A stretch of 64,000 bases of DNA from IDS-8 sp964607425 (lineage in GTDB: Bacteria > Pseudomonadota > Gammaproteobacteria > Steroidobacterales > Woeseiaceae): NCBI GenBank assembly GCA_964607425.1, contig CAZSKQ010000001.1, forward strand, positions 1 through 64,000, given 5' to 3'. The translations under genes and the position numbers were made by a program. This document shows, piece after piece, positions 1 to 8,783 of the stretch (position 1 is its first letter; every line of letters begins with the position of its first letter). Under the pieces are notes generated by a model that was given only the letters and a program-made list of their open reading frames with translations, ran no database searches and was not told the origin of the DNA.

Positions 1-109
1 TTTGCGCGAGTCGGTTCGGCAGGCTCGCCGGACAGTAGCTGGTTGGCGCGATGTATATTAACGCAACGCCGTACCGCGGCATAGACCCAGTGCGCCGGCG
101 CCGCGCCCG

Positions 110-2077
110 CTACCGGGAAGCGTCGCGGGCCGACGCCGGCAACCGATCGCCCGGACGGTATTCCCAGACGCTCGTTGCGCCGTCGCGGCCGGACCAGGAC
201 TTTCGGAAGCCGAACGCCTGCATCGTCTCCCAGATGCCGTCGGCAGTGAACTCCGCGAGATGATCTTCCAACTCTCCGCTGCCGACAACCAGTACCTGGT
301 CATACGGCGCCGCGTCCCTCAGGACCTCCGCAAGCCGCTCCCCCGTCGCGATCTGGGGGATTCCCGTGTACAGGTTGTGCATCGTTCCACCGCGCATGAT
401 CGTTGAGTTCCTGCGATTGAGCAACGAACGCATGTAGTAGTCCATGCGACCCGGAAGGTAATAGCCCTGCTGCTGGGAATCCATGACGATCACCAGGTCA
501 TGCCCATCGGAGTCCTGCTCCATCACGTAAGCAGCCGCGCCCTTGTGATCGACCCCCCGGTGCTCCGCGAGGTAAGGAAAATCGCGATAGTGCGGGTTGA
601 CGTTGTAGCGAAACTCCGCAGGGTCGATGAATATCGCGAATACGACCAGTGCGGCGATAACGTGCGCGGGCGCCGGCAGTGCCCGCGCGCGGCTGCCGTA
701 TTCCCGGAGCAGGTAAGTGATGCCGGCAAATACACTCAGCAGGAAAAGCGGAATCAGCCCGGTGATGTAGCGTTCCGGGATGTAGGTATCCTCCAGGAAG
801 CCGATCAGGAAGAGGGGTGCGAACACGCCGCCCAGAAACAGCAGGACATGATCCGGCAGCGGGTGGCCGCGCGCGAAGCGCACGCCGAAGTACAGGAGCA
901 TCAGCGCATACACCGTTACAGCGGGTGGCGAGAACAGGAACAACGTCAGGTATGGCAGGGGTTTCGGCGTTCCCGCAAGTGCTTCGGCGAGGTTCAGCAG
1001 TGTCCGGACTTCCGGCGCATGCCAGGCGGTATACGCGTGCCAGGCAAGGAGCACCAGGAGGACTGACGCCAGCACCGCCGGCACGAGCACCCGGCGGCCG
1101 GAGCGCACATAGAAAATAGTACCGAAAAACCAGGCGAGGCCCGCCAGGTGATACTGCACGAGCAGCGCCAGCGCGGCTGCGGCCGCAAGCAGCGCAACGC
1201 CCGCTACGAACCAGGCCGTCGCGGCGTGCCGCAGCCGGCGCGCGACAAGCCAGGCGGCTGCCGCTGCCGCGACGATGAATGCCGCAGCTGCGGCCGCGGC
1301 TCCCAACCCGATCTCTTTCTGCAGCCCGACGGCTCCGTCCAGCGTGCCGTCCCCTGCCCTGGAGACGAGCGGAAAATACTGGGCGGAGTGCCATTCGGCT
1401 ACCAGCTTGTAGGCCACCAGGCAGACCGCAAAGGCGACCGCCCCCAGCCCGAACGATCGCCGGGACCCATGCAAAAGTCCCGGATAAAAGAACAACAGCG
1501 CCGCGAACACCGCGAGCGTATGGAACTGCAGCGCGGCAATGACCGCAGCGACCGCCCACAGCCAGTCAGCCGTGGACCCGGTCCGCTCCCAGCGGAACAG
1601 GGCAATGGCGAACAGCATCACGAAACTCGCCAGGAACACGTACATGCGCGCCGTCTGCGACTGCGCAATCATAACCGGCAGCAGTGCGATTACCGCCGCG
1701 AGCAGGAGCGACCAGCGCACCGTCAAAAACCGCCTGCCAAACCAGTAGGCGATCGCGATCATCAGGGTGCCCATGACCGCCGAGGGAAGCCGGAGCGACC
1801 ACTCGGAATCGCCAAACGCGGCAACGGAAAGCGCCATCAGGTAGAGCTGCGGCAATGCCCGCGGGTAGTACATCCCGCTGGGAATTACCGGGGAGCCGGT
1901 CTCGAGGATACCGCGGGTGGCGAGGGCCATGACGTCCTCATCGCCGTGCAGCCCGATGTTGCCGAGCCCCCAGAACCGGAGCACGGCTCCCAGGATGACG
2001 ACAAAGGCGAGCAGCAGCCACGCCGCGGCGGTTTCCCGATCCTGTGGCCGCCAGGCGGCGAAGACTTGCTCGGTCAA
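110..2077 (-). CDS. GT39/PMT-like integral membrane glycosyltransferase
   Basis: A 655-residue polytopic inner-membrane protein resembling dolichyl-phosphate-mannose mannosyltransferase (GT39/ArnT-like) enzymes, which move a sugar from a polyprenyl-phosphate donor outside the cytoplasmic membrane. A first membrane segment lies at residues 18-38, followed by the periplasmic-loop motif GLHGDEDV (about 43-50), where these families keep an acidic catalytic residue. Many more hydrophobic segments follow, and a soluble tail of about 150 residues ends the protein. The start is TTG, supported by AAGGAGA four bases upstream. It is the last gene on its strand at the left edge, downstream of a beta-helix lyase gene. 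Donor and acceptor cannot be told from sequence. Confidence 0.8.
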   Translation of the reverse strand: MTEQVFAAWRPQDRETAAAWLLLAFVVILGAVLRFWGLGNIGLHGDEDVMALATRGILETGSPVIPSGMYYPRALPQLYLMALSVAAFGDSEWSLRLPSAVMGTLMIAIAYWFGRRFLTVRWSLLLAAVIALLPVMIAQSQTARMYVFLASFVMLFAIALFRWERTGSTADWLWAVAAVIAALQFHTLAVFAALLFFYPGLLHGSRRSFGLGAVAFAVCLVAYKLVAEWHSAQYFPLVSRAGDGTLDGAVGLQKEIGLGAAAAAAAFIVAAAAAAWLVARRLRHAATAWFVAGVALLAAAAALALLVQYHLAGLAWFFGTIFYVRSGRRVLVPAVLASVLLVLLAWHAYTAWHAPEVRTLLNLAEALAGTPKPLPYLTLFLFSPPAVTVYALMLLYFGVRFARGHPLPDHVLLFLGGVFAPLFLIGFLEDTYIPERYITGLIPLFLLSVFAGITYLLREYGSRARALPAPAHVIAALVVFAIFIDPAEFRYNVNPHYRDFPYLAEHRGVDHKGAAAYVMEQDSDGHDLVIVMDSQQQGYYLPGRMDYYMRSLLNRRNSTIMRGGTMHNLYTGIPQIATGERLAEVLRDAAPYDQVLVVGSGELEDHLAEFTADGIWETMQAFGFRKSWSGRDGATSVWEYRPGDRLPASARDASR

Positions 2078-2165
2078 GGGCTCTCCTTCTTATGCGTGCG
2101 CCTGCGCGACCGGTGACAGGGGCACGCAGGGAGTATAGAAGAGCCTTCAGCACCCTGCTCGCGAG

Positions 2166-2186
2166 CCGGCGCCTGTCGGGCGCCGG
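2166..2186. other. GC-rich hairpin between lyase and GT39 genes
   Basis: A perfect 8-bp inverted repeat (CCGGCGCC, 5-nt loop, GGCGCCGG) lies just after the stop codon of the minus-strand lyase gene. No U-tract follows on either strand, so it may be a pause site, an RNA-stabilising hairpin or a weak terminator. Confidence 0.4.
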
Positions 2187-2202
2187 TTGCCGCCGGCCGG
2201 CC

Positions 2203-3609
2203 TCAGTTCAGAACCGGGGGCTTCGGCGGGTTGCGGTCCCGCGGCGCATCCCGCGGAATGCGTGTATGGCCTTCGACCTGGGCCGCCATGTCGTGCAGCC
2301 ACTTTTCCACGTTGGTGTAGCCGTCACCGTCGTCGTCGCCGTCCGGATTGGCAGGGATAGACAACCGGCGGGTGGCGCTCTCCTGCTCCGGCCAGCCCCC
2401 GGCATTCCTCTTGCAGCGGCTCGTCCCGTCGTCCGCGACGCAGTCGATGATCTGCCCGGTGCCGTTTCGCACGCTGTCGATTACGCGGGCGTCGACGGAA
2501 TTGCGATCGCCGGGACGGCTCCCGGCGTTGTTGAGCACGTGCTCCCTGACCGCGTTGTCGCTCGTCGGCATTGCTTCGAATCCGGGGATCCAGACAGGCG
2601 CCGAAGAGACCTTCAACGAGGAGGAGGAGACATCCGAATTGTTGCGGACGATGGACCAGGGATCGTCGCTTGCAACGACGGCGGCATTATCCGCAAGGTA
2701 GATTTCAGTTCCGCGCTGTATGGCCGTCTTGATGCCTTTCGGGCCGGGGCCGTTCAACAAAATCGGCATATCCGAAGTCGTGTCGCGCCCTTTGATGAAG
2801 ACATTGCCGACGATGCTGTTGCTGGAATTGAGCCCGTTTTTGTTGAACAGGTTCAGCTCAGTGACACCGGCGTTGTAGACAACGTTATTCACGAATACAA
2901 ACTGGCCGGCTGCCGAGCGGGGCAAACGGTCGTGCGCGTGAGCGATCAAGTTGCCGATAAACGAAATTTTTCCGGGCGTCGCGTCGACCAGGACGCCATA
3001 GCCCTGGTTTTTCCCTGCCGCCGCGGGAGAATGACGCAAAGGCTCCGAGATAATGCTGTTGGAGATCGTAATGTTGTCCCAATCCTCGCCCCATACTTCC
3101 AAAACCTCGTCGATAGCCCAGCTCAGCGAGCAATGGTCGAGCACGACGTTGTGCACCCGGCTCTTGGTGCCGAGTATCTTCACCGCATCCCGGCTGTGGA
3201 GCTCCGGGCCCTCCGGGTCGTCTCCCGGCCGGATCGCAATATGCTGTACCAGGACATCGGATGCCCTGACCACCAGGCCCGCCCCGCGAAGCATGATCCC
3301 CGGTGCCGGTGCCGTCTGCCCCGCGATCGTCAGGTTTGGATCATTGACCGTCAGGTAGCTGCCAAGCCGGATGGTTCCCGACACTTCGAACACGCAAATT
3401 CGCGGCCCGGAAGCGGATACGCAGGCACGTAGAGACCCGGAGCCACTGTCGTTCAGGTTGGTGACCGTGATGATACGGCCGCCCTGCCCTGCTTTCGTCT
3501 CCATTCCGAAGCCGGCAGCGCCCGGAATGATCGGCTGCGCCACCGCCGCCGCACACGAGAGCACCGTGACAAGAAACGTCGCGCCGAGGTATGGAATCCT
3601 CTTCAGCAT
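2203..3609 (-). CDS. Secreted pectate-lyase-like parallel beta-helix protein 1
   Basis: A secreted protein of about 468 residues resembling pectate lyase family 1 beta-helix enzymes, which cleave acidic polysaccharides by beta-elimination. I place the start at the ATG at 3609 because it follows directly on GGAGGAGGAGG and begins a good signal peptide (MLKRIPYLGATFLV... ending AAVAQP). The mature protein opens with IPGAAGFGMET and GGRIITVTNLNDSGSGSLR, then the TIAGQTAPAPGIMLRG and DVLVQHIAIRPGD stretches typical of the family, then helix-coil repeats rich in Asn and Val. The closest relative here is the protein at 6969-8405, which shares nearly all these motifs. No cyclic-di-GMP aptamer is visible upstream, unlike its paralogue. 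Substrate unknown; likely the EPS made by this locus. Confidence 0.85.
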   Translation of the reverse strand: MLKRIPYLGATFLVTVLSCAAAVAQPIIPGAAGFGMETKAGQGGRIITVTNLNDSGSGSLRACVSASGPRICVFEVSGTIRLGSYLTVNDPNLTIAGQTAPAPGIMLRGAGLVVRASDVLVQHIAIRPGDDPEGPELHSRDAVKILGTKSRVHNVVLDHCSLSWAIDEVLEVWGEDWDNITISNSIISEPLRHSPAAAGKNQGYGVLVDATPGKISFIGNLIAHAHDRLPRSAAGQFVFVNNVVYNAGVTELNLFNKNGLNSSNSIVGNVFIKGRDTTSDMPILLNGPGPKGIKTAIQRGTEIYLADNAAVVASDDPWSIVRNNSDVSSSSLKVSSAPVWIPGFEAMPTSDNAVREHVLNNAGSRPGDRNSVDARVIDSVRNGTGQIIDCVADDGTSRCKRNAGGWPEQESATRRLSIPANPDGDDDGDGYTNVEKWLHDMAAQVEGHTRIPRDAPRDRNPPKPPVLN

Positions 3610-3990
3610 CCTCCTCCTCCACAAACTTATGTAAAACACTGTAATAGTTCGTTCCGACGCCGGCTTAAGGCCGGTGACGGTGCAATCGTTCGAACGGGAA
3701 ACGCGGGACAGGTCCAAAGCGCCAGGCGGCTCCGGCCGAATGCCGGTGCAACATCTGCTGTTCAGCTTTCTGTCAGGAAACGGTCCCCCCGGGGCCGGCG
3801 TTATCGGCAGCTGTTCGACGGCGTGCCCGCGACGGACACGCGCTGCTTACATGGTCGCGGCGCCGATAGGCAAAACCGGCCCTCCGCGGATGCTCAGGTT
3901 CGGTTGACCTCTGTCGGTGTTCGCGGTTCCCGCTAGAATGAACTAAACATCCAGTCATCCCCGCATGCCCACGGCACAAGGATACGAAAT
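3610..3990. other. Divergent intergenic region
   Basis: This 381-bp stretch separates the divergent lyase and amidotransferase genes and should carry both promoters. It holds the lyase Shine-Dalgarno sequence (3610-3620) and a small CCGGC/GCCGG hairpin at 3660-3674. TAGAAT near 3934 could be a -10 box for the plus-strand gene, but no good -35 is correctly spaced. No riboswitch or sigma-54 site was found. Confidence 0.4.
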
Positions 3991-5892
3991 ATGTGCGGTA
4001 TCACCGGCGTCTGGTCGCAGAACGCTGCGCAGGATCGCATAAAGGAAGAAATAACAGAAGCTGTCGCCGCACTGCGACACCGGGGTCCCGATGACGAAGG
4101 CATCTGGATGAATGGCGACGGCGTGGCATTCGGCCATACCCGCTTGTCCATACTGGAATTATCCCCGCTCGGGCACCAGCCGATGGTCTCGCGGGACGGC
4201 CGCTTCGTCCTCCTGTTCAACGGCGAGATCTACAACTTCGTCGAGGTGCGCAAAAGGCTCGAGGCGGCCGGTCGCACTTTCTCGGGAAATGGCGATACCG
4301 AAGTGATCCTGCATGCGTTCATGGAATGGGGCACGGACGCCGTAAATTCTTTCACAGGCATGTTCGCTATCGCGCTGTGGGACGAGCAGGAACTAAAGCT
4401 CGAGCTGATTCGCGACCGGGCCGGCGTGAAACCGCTTTACTTCGGGTGGGACGGCAAGACGTTTTGTTTCGGCTCCGAGCTGAAGGCACTGCGAGCATTC
4501 CGTCACTGGCGACCGGAAATCGACGCCACATCGCTCGGCGAGTTTCTCCAGTACGGCTACATCGCGGACGACAGGACGATCTACCGGCACGTGCACAAGC
4601 TGAAGCCCGGGCACCGGCTCACCTTGCGCGCGGGCGGGCCGCCCGTCATCGAGCCTTACTGGTCGGTGCTCGACGCCATGAACAGGGAGCTCTCCGGGAG
4701 CGACCAGGCGCTGGAGGAGCGGCTCGAGGAACTGCTGATCGATTCATTTCGCCACCGCATGGTTTCCGACGTGCCGGTCGGGATCTACCTGTCCGGCGGC
4801 ATCGACTCATCGCTGGTAACCGCTATCCTCGCCCGGCACCACAACCAGGAAATCAGCACATTCACCATCGGCTTCAGCGAAGACAGTCACGACGAATCGG
4901 GCTGGGCGCGGAAAGTTGCCGCCCATTGCGGTTCAAAACACACCGAATACATCCTCGGCGTGAGCGAAGCCCTCGAGATCGCGAGAAACTGGGGGACGCT
5001 GTTCGACGAGCCGTTCGGCGATTCGTCGGGGATACCCACCCTGCTGGTATCGCGGCTCGCACGCGAGGACGTCAAGGTCGTGCTCTCGGCCGACGGCGGC
5101 GATGAGCTGTTCAGCGGATACGCCGTGTACGCAAGCGTGCTGCAGCGGCTGGGCCAGCTCGGGCGCATTCCCCGCTGGGCCGGCGGCGCCCTTTCCGCGG
5201 CGATGGCGCCCCTGCCGCCGCGGCTCTCCGCCAACGGCCGCGGGCGCACCCTGGGTTATCCGCTACTCGGCAACCAGATGCACAGGCTGCATCGCTTCCG
5301 GTCGATGCTCGAGCAGCCGACCGCCGGGCACCTCATGGATATGTACCTGTCATCCTGGGAAAGTAACGAAATCAACCGCCTCATCGGGAGGTACACCTCG
5401 CCGAGGTTGAGAGCCGACACCTATCCGGGCTGTTCGGCCGTGCAGATGAGCCTTTGGGATTTTCATTACTACCTTCCCGAGGATATTCTCACCAAGGTGG
5501 ATCGCACCACCATGGCGGTCAGTCTCGAAGGGCGCGAGCCGATGCTCGATCATCGCCTGATCGAGTTTGCGCTCAATCTGCCGCCGCATCTCCGGCGCGG
5601 CCAGCTCGGGCCGAAACACCTTCTCCGCAGCATCCTGTACCGGTATGTGCCCCGTGAGCTGGTCGACCGTTCCAAGCAAGGCTTCGGGGTTCCACTGGCG
5701 GGTTGGCTCAGGACCGACCTGAAAGAGCTGGTGGATGAATATCTCGGCGATGCCAGGATACGGGCCGCCGGCATCATGGATCCCCTGCTCGTTACCCGTT
5801 CCGTCGATCGGTTTTTCCGGGGCGACCGGACGCTCGCCACTTCGTTGTGGTACCTGCTCGCATTCGAAATGTGGCGCGAGAACTGGGCCTGA
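3991..5892 (+). CDS. asnB: Asparagine-synthase-type glutamine amidotransferase 1
   Basis: A 633-residue glutamine-hydrolysing asparagine synthase family protein. It begins MCGITGVW, so Cys2 is the N-terminal nucleophile of the glutaminase domain; RHRGPDDEG and FNGEIYNF follow. The synthetase half has the ATP-binding PP-loop YLSGGIDSSL (about 268-277) and SADGGDELFSGY. Family members activate a carboxylate with ATP and amidate it. In EPS loci such proteins are usually thought to amidate uronic acids or another cell-envelope carboxylate rather than to make free asparagine. A second, clearly diverged copy lies at 49623-51479. The gene is followed 119 bp later by a methyltransferase on the same strand. 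The asnB symbol marks the family, not a proven role. Confidence 0.88.
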   Translation: MCGITGVWSQNAAQDRIKEEITEAVAALRHRGPDDEGIWMNGDGVAFGHTRLSILELSPLGHQPMVSRDGRFVLLFNGEIYNFVEVRKRLEAAGRTFSGNGDTEVILHAFMEWGTDAVNSFTGMFAIALWDEQELKLELIRDRAGVKPLYFGWDGKTFCFGSELKALRAFRHWRPEIDATSLGEFLQYGYIADDRTIYRHVHKLKPGHRLTLRAGGPPVIEPYWSVLDAMNRELSGSDQALEERLEELLIDSFRHRMVSDVPVGIYLSGGIDSSLVTAILARHHNQEISTFTIGFSEDSHDESGWARKVAAHCGSKHTEYILGVSEALEIARNWGTLFDEPFGDSSGIPTLLVSRLAREDVKVVLSADGGDELFSGYAVYASVLQRLGQLGRIPRWAGGALSAAMAPLPPRLSANGRGRTLGYPLLGNQMHRLHRFRSMLEQPTAGHLMDMYLSSWESNEINRLIGRYTSPRLRADTYPGCSAVQMSLWDFHYYLPEDILTKVDRTTMAVSLEGREPMLDHRLIEFALNLPPHLRRGQLGPKHLLRSILYRYVPRELVDRSKQGFGVPLAGWLRTDLKELVDEYLGDARIRAAGIMDPLLVTRSVDRFFRGDRTLATSLWYLLAFEMWRENWA

Positions 5893-6011
5893 GTATTGCC
5901 GCGGCGGTCACGCCATGGCCGAATCCCAAATAGCCGCTATACTGATATTGCCAACAAACATCAACTCGAAGCCAGCGTAGACGAATCAATAATCTAGAGG
6001 GGATCTGCCAT

Positions 6012-6863
6012 ATGGACACGCAGACCGGCCAACGGATAACGTTTTCGTTCGGGAAGAACTGGCAAGACTACCTGGATACTGTTACCGCGCAGGAAATCGA
6101 GAGTGCAAAAAACGATATCGATGAGTGGCTCGGGCCTGGCGCCGTTCGCGCAAAGACAATCATCGACATCGGTTCCGGGTCGGGAATTCACTCGCTCGCG
6201 TTCCTGAGATTGGGTGCACGGCACATCCACTCGCTGGACTACGACCCGCACAGCGTCGAAGCGACGAAGTCCCTCTGGCGTGCGGAAGGCAAGCCGGCAA
6301 ACTGGGTGGTCGAGCACGGCTCGATACTGGACGCCGATTACATCCGCTCCCTCGGGCGCTACGACATCGTGTATTCCTGGGGCGTTTTGCACCACACCGG
6401 TGCGCTGTGGCAGGCGTTAGCCAACGCGTCCGTCCTCGTAAAGCCGGGTGGAAGCTTGTGGATTTCGCTCTATCGCAAGAGTCCGAGGGATGCGAGAGAC
6501 CTGGCACTGAAGCAAAAGTACAACATGGCCTCGAACTTCGGAAAACGCATCATGGAAGGCCGCCGTATCGCGCGGCTGATGGCTTCCCGGGCCAGCCACC
6601 TGCAAAATCCCTTCGCGTGGAACCAGAAAGTCACACGCGGTATGAACGCCTACCATGACGTCAGGGACTGGCTGGGAGGATTGCCTTACGAAACGGCCTC
6701 CGAATCCGAGGTAATCACCCGTGCGCGCCGGCTCGGCTTTATCCTGGAACAGATTAAAGTCGGCGGACAGGGAGGATGCAGCGTATACCTGTTCTCATCC
6801 CCCGTTCATACCGCACGCGGGGGCGCGCCCAATGAAAGCTCGCGCCAGAAGCGGCCCGCCTGA
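6012..6863 (+). CDS. Class I SAM-dependent methyltransferase
   Basis: A 283-residue protein with a class I methyltransferase fold. Motif I is IIDIGSGSGIHSLAF (about 53-67), followed by the acidic HSLDYDPHS strand that binds the SAM ribose and by YSWGVLHHTGALWQAL as motif IV. AGGGG lies about ten bases before the ATG. It sits downstream of the amidotransferase on the same strand and ends convergently with the second lyase gene. A role in O- or N-methylation of a sugar or small substituent of the polysaccharide is an inference from context; the substrate cannot be read from the sequence. Confidence 0.8.
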   Translation: MDTQTGQRITFSFGKNWQDYLDTVTAQEIESAKNDIDEWLGPGAVRAKTIIDIGSGSGIHSLAFLRLGARHIHSLDYDPHSVEATKSLWRAEGKPANWVVEHGSILDADYIRSLGRYDIVYSWGVLHHTGALWQALANASVLVKPGGSLWISLYRKSPRDARDLALKQKYNMASNFGKRIMEGRRIARLMASRASHLQNPFAWNQKVTRGMNAYHDVRDWLGGLPYETASESEVITRARRLGFILEQIKVGGQGGCSVYLFSSPVHTARGGAPNESSRQKRPA

Positions 6864-6921
6864 CTCCGCACCCCGGATCTAGCGGCGGCCCGGGACACCA
6901 CCGGCGGGCGCGCAAACGGTT

Positions 6922-6950
6922 CGCCGCGGCAATCCGGAGATGCCGCGGCG
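6922..6950. terminator. Strong hairpin between convergent genes
   Basis: A perfect 10-bp inverted repeat (CGCCGCGGCA, 9-nt loop, TGCCGCGGCG) sits between the convergent methyltransferase and lyase genes. There is no U-tract, so it is at best a U-less bidirectional terminator or transcript-end stabiliser. Confidence 0.5.
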
Positions 6951-6968
6951 CTCCCGCTTCCCGCGATT

Positions 6969-8405
6969 TCAGTTCTGGATATGCGGTGGCCTGGGCGGCG
7001 CCACCTCCACGTCCGGCGGCGTCTCGCCCGCGCCCGGTGTCTCGTCCCCCGGCGGCTCCTGGTGGTAGGACCGGCCCTCGACTTCCGCCGCCATCGCGTG
7101 CAGCCATTCTTCCATCCGGGTATAACCGTTGCCGTCGTGATCGCTGTTCGGGTTATCGGGGATTGTCAGTTTCCTCCGGTTCTCCGCAAGCTGCGGCCAG
7201 CCGCCACCGTTCGCATTGCAACGCGCCGAGCCGTCCGCGGCCACGCAGTTGATGATCCGCCCGGTGCGATTTCGTACGTCCGCAATGACCCTCGCGTCGA
7301 CCTTGTTGCGGTCTGCCGGGCGCGTGCCGACGTTCTCGAGCACATGGTTCACGACTTGTGAGCTCGGCAGCGCATCGAGGCCCTTGGGCCACGAACGCGG
7401 CGACGGCAGCTCGAGCGCCGACCGCCCAAAGCCCGTCCGGTTATCGACGACGGACCACGGGTCATCCGTCACGTGCGGTGACAAGTTATCCTGGATGAAA
7501 ACCTTCGTTCCATCCAGGATGGAGTCCCCGAACGGATCCCCGCCCACCAGCCGGATCGCCTTCACGCTGTCGAGCGAGCTCGGGCCCTTTATGAACACGT
7601 TGCCGACCACCGTGAAGTTCGACGTAAGCCCATGCTTGTTGAACAGCTCCACTACCCGGTCCCTTGTGTTATAAACGACGTTGTTCACGAGCACGAACTC
7701 CGACGAATTGGACCTTGGGTTGCGTCCTATCGAATGCGCGATCAGGTTACCTATCATGGACAGCCTGCCATTACCCCGCCGATCGTCGGCGAGAAAGGCA
7801 AAACCGGCGGGCTTATCGGGATAAAAGGAATCCCGCAGTCCTTCGGAGATGATGGTGTTCGAGATCGTGACATCGCGCCAGTTGCCGTAAACCTCCGCGG
7901 TCTCGTCGATCCCCCAGCTGAAAGAGCAGTGATCGACCACGATGTTGCCGATCTGCCCGTCTCCGCTGGCGATACTCAATGAGCCACGAACTGTGAAGCT
8001 CGGACCTTCCGGTGCATCCCCGACCCTCACTGCAATGTGTTGCACGAGAACGTTAGAAGCCTTTATTTTCAATGCGCCGCCCCGCACCATGATGCCGGGC
8101 GCCGGCGCGGTTTGCCCCGCGATCGTCAGGTAAGGCTCGTTTACGACGAGATCGGACTTGACGCGTATCGTACCCGAGACTTCGAAGATACAGATGCGCG
8201 GCCCGGACGCGCGCACGCAAGCATGCAGCGAGCCATCGCCGGTCGCATTGAGGTTGGTAACGCGGATGACCTTCCCGCCGCGCCCCGCGGGCGTATCGAT
8301 TCCAAACCCGGTGGCACCGGGGATTACCGGCAGCGCCGACGCGCTGCTCGCGAACATGGCCATAATGGCGAAAGCGCTAAGCCTCCGCCGCTGTTTATTT
8401 TGCAT
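6969..8405 (-). CDS. Secreted pectate-lyase-like parallel beta-helix protein 2
   Basis: A secreted protein of about 478 residues and a paralogue of the protein at 2203-3609. The ATG at 8405 is chosen because GGGGAG lies four bases upstream and it begins a signal peptide (MQNKQRRRLSAFAIMAMF... ending ASALP). The mature part shares IPGATGFGIDTPAG, GKVIRVTNLNATGDGSLH, TIAGQTAPAPGIMVRG and NVLVQHIAVRVGD with its paralogue. The C-terminal 35 residues are rich in Pro and Gly and may form a linker or surface-exposed tail. The 5' leader contains a cyclic-di-GMP-I aptamer (8540-8632), so expression should respond to cyclic di-GMP. It probably cuts or binds the EPS of this locus; lyase activity is inferred from fold family only. 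Confidence 0.86.
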   Translation of the reverse strand: MQNKQRRRLSAFAIMAMFASSASALPVIPGATGFGIDTPAGRGGKVIRVTNLNATGDGSLHACVRASGPRICIFEVSGTIRVKSDLVVNEPYLTIAGQTAPAPGIMVRGGALKIKASNVLVQHIAVRVGDAPEGPSFTVRGSLSIASGDGQIGNIVVDHCSFSWGIDETAEVYGNWRDVTISNTIISEGLRDSFYPDKPAGFAFLADDRRGNGRLSMIGNLIAHSIGRNPRSNSSEFVLVNNVVYNTRDRVVELFNKHGLTSNFTVVGNVFIKGPSSLDSVKAIRLVGGDPFGDSILDGTKVFIQDNLSPHVTDDPWSVVDNRTGFGRSALELPSPRSWPKGLDALPSSQVVNHVLENVGTRPADRNKVDARVIADVRNRTGRIINCVAADGSARCNANGGGWPQLAENRRKLTIPDNPNSDHDGNGYTRMEEWLHAMAAEVEGRSYHQEPPGDETPGAGETPPDVEVAPPRPPHIQN

Positions 8406-8440
8406 TCGACTCCCCATGAATGTGCACCGACCTGCAGCCA

Positions 8441-8512
8441 CTCGCCGGTGGCTCCTCTGCTCTCGAGCAAGTCTCGAGCGTTATTCGAACAAGGGCGCAT
8501 TGGAGCCACATT
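8441..8512 (-). other. Leader hairpin arms between aptamer and lyase start
   Basis: Between the aptamer and the lyase start are the inverted arms GTGGCTCC and GGAGCCAC, with two CTCGAG palindromes between them. The leader RNA could therefore fold into a long stem here. Whether this is part of the riboswitch output is unknown; the arms do not directly cover the Shine-Dalgarno sequence. Confidence 0.35.
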
Positions 8513-8539
8513 CGTGGCGTCGGCGGAAAAGCCGAGATG

Positions 8540-8632
8540 CTTGGCAACCCCGCTGTCGTAGGCGTCTGTACTGTCGACAACCTCTTAGACCGGTAGCTTT
8601 GCGCCCTTGCCTTTCGAGCAAGTTAGCCCTTA
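8540..8632 (-). promoter_or_regulatory. Cyclic-di-GMP-I (GEMM-I) riboswitch aptamer 1
   Basis: On the minus strand the leader of the second lyase gene has the GEMM-I consensus blocks in order. GGCTAAC is followed by a hairpin closed with a GAAA-type loop (TTGCTCGAAAGGCAAG). Then come GCGCAAAGC and ACCGGTCTA, a second variable hairpin, and ACAGCGGGGTTGCCAAG. These are the conserved joining regions and the tetraloop-receptor arrangement of the class that binds cyclic di-GMP. The aptamer ends about 135 nt before the start codon. A TCGGC/GCCGA hairpin follows it without a U-tract, so a translational output is as likely as a transcriptional one. Confidence 0.88.
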
Positions 8633-8718
8633 TCGCAATCGATGCTGCCACGCGCTCCAAATGTTGTCAAAGACGAATACCCGCATCGAGTACTATGAAA
8701 TTATTACACGCGCGCAGG

Positions 8719-8748
8719 AAAAAAAAACGTGTCGCGCCTCGGCGACAC
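8719..8748 (-). terminator. Intrinsic terminator of the GT4/sulfotransferase operon
   Basis: Read on the minus strand, a 7-bp GTGTCGC/GCGACAC hairpin with a 6-nt loop is followed after one G by nine T. It lies 35 nt beyond the stop codon of the GT4 gene at 8784 and insulates the riboswitch-controlled lyase unit from read-through. Confidence 0.87.
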
Positions 8749-8783
8749 TGTGAACAAGCACCGGCTGCGGCACTGTCACAACT

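Noticed and set aside
498..1559. Long overlapping reading frames antisense to or out of frame with real genes, here and throughout the window
   Set aside because: They are shadows produced by high G+C codon use; the overlapping real genes show clear family motifs.
3610..3700. Possible third cyclic-di-GMP riboswitch upstream of lyase 1
   Set aside because: No GGCAAAC, GACGCAAAGC or GCGGGGTTGCC blocks are present on the minus strand.
8634..8649. Sigma-54-like TGGCAG/TTGC on the minus strand before aptamer 1
   Set aside because: The spacing is one base too long and the start site would fall inside the aptamer.
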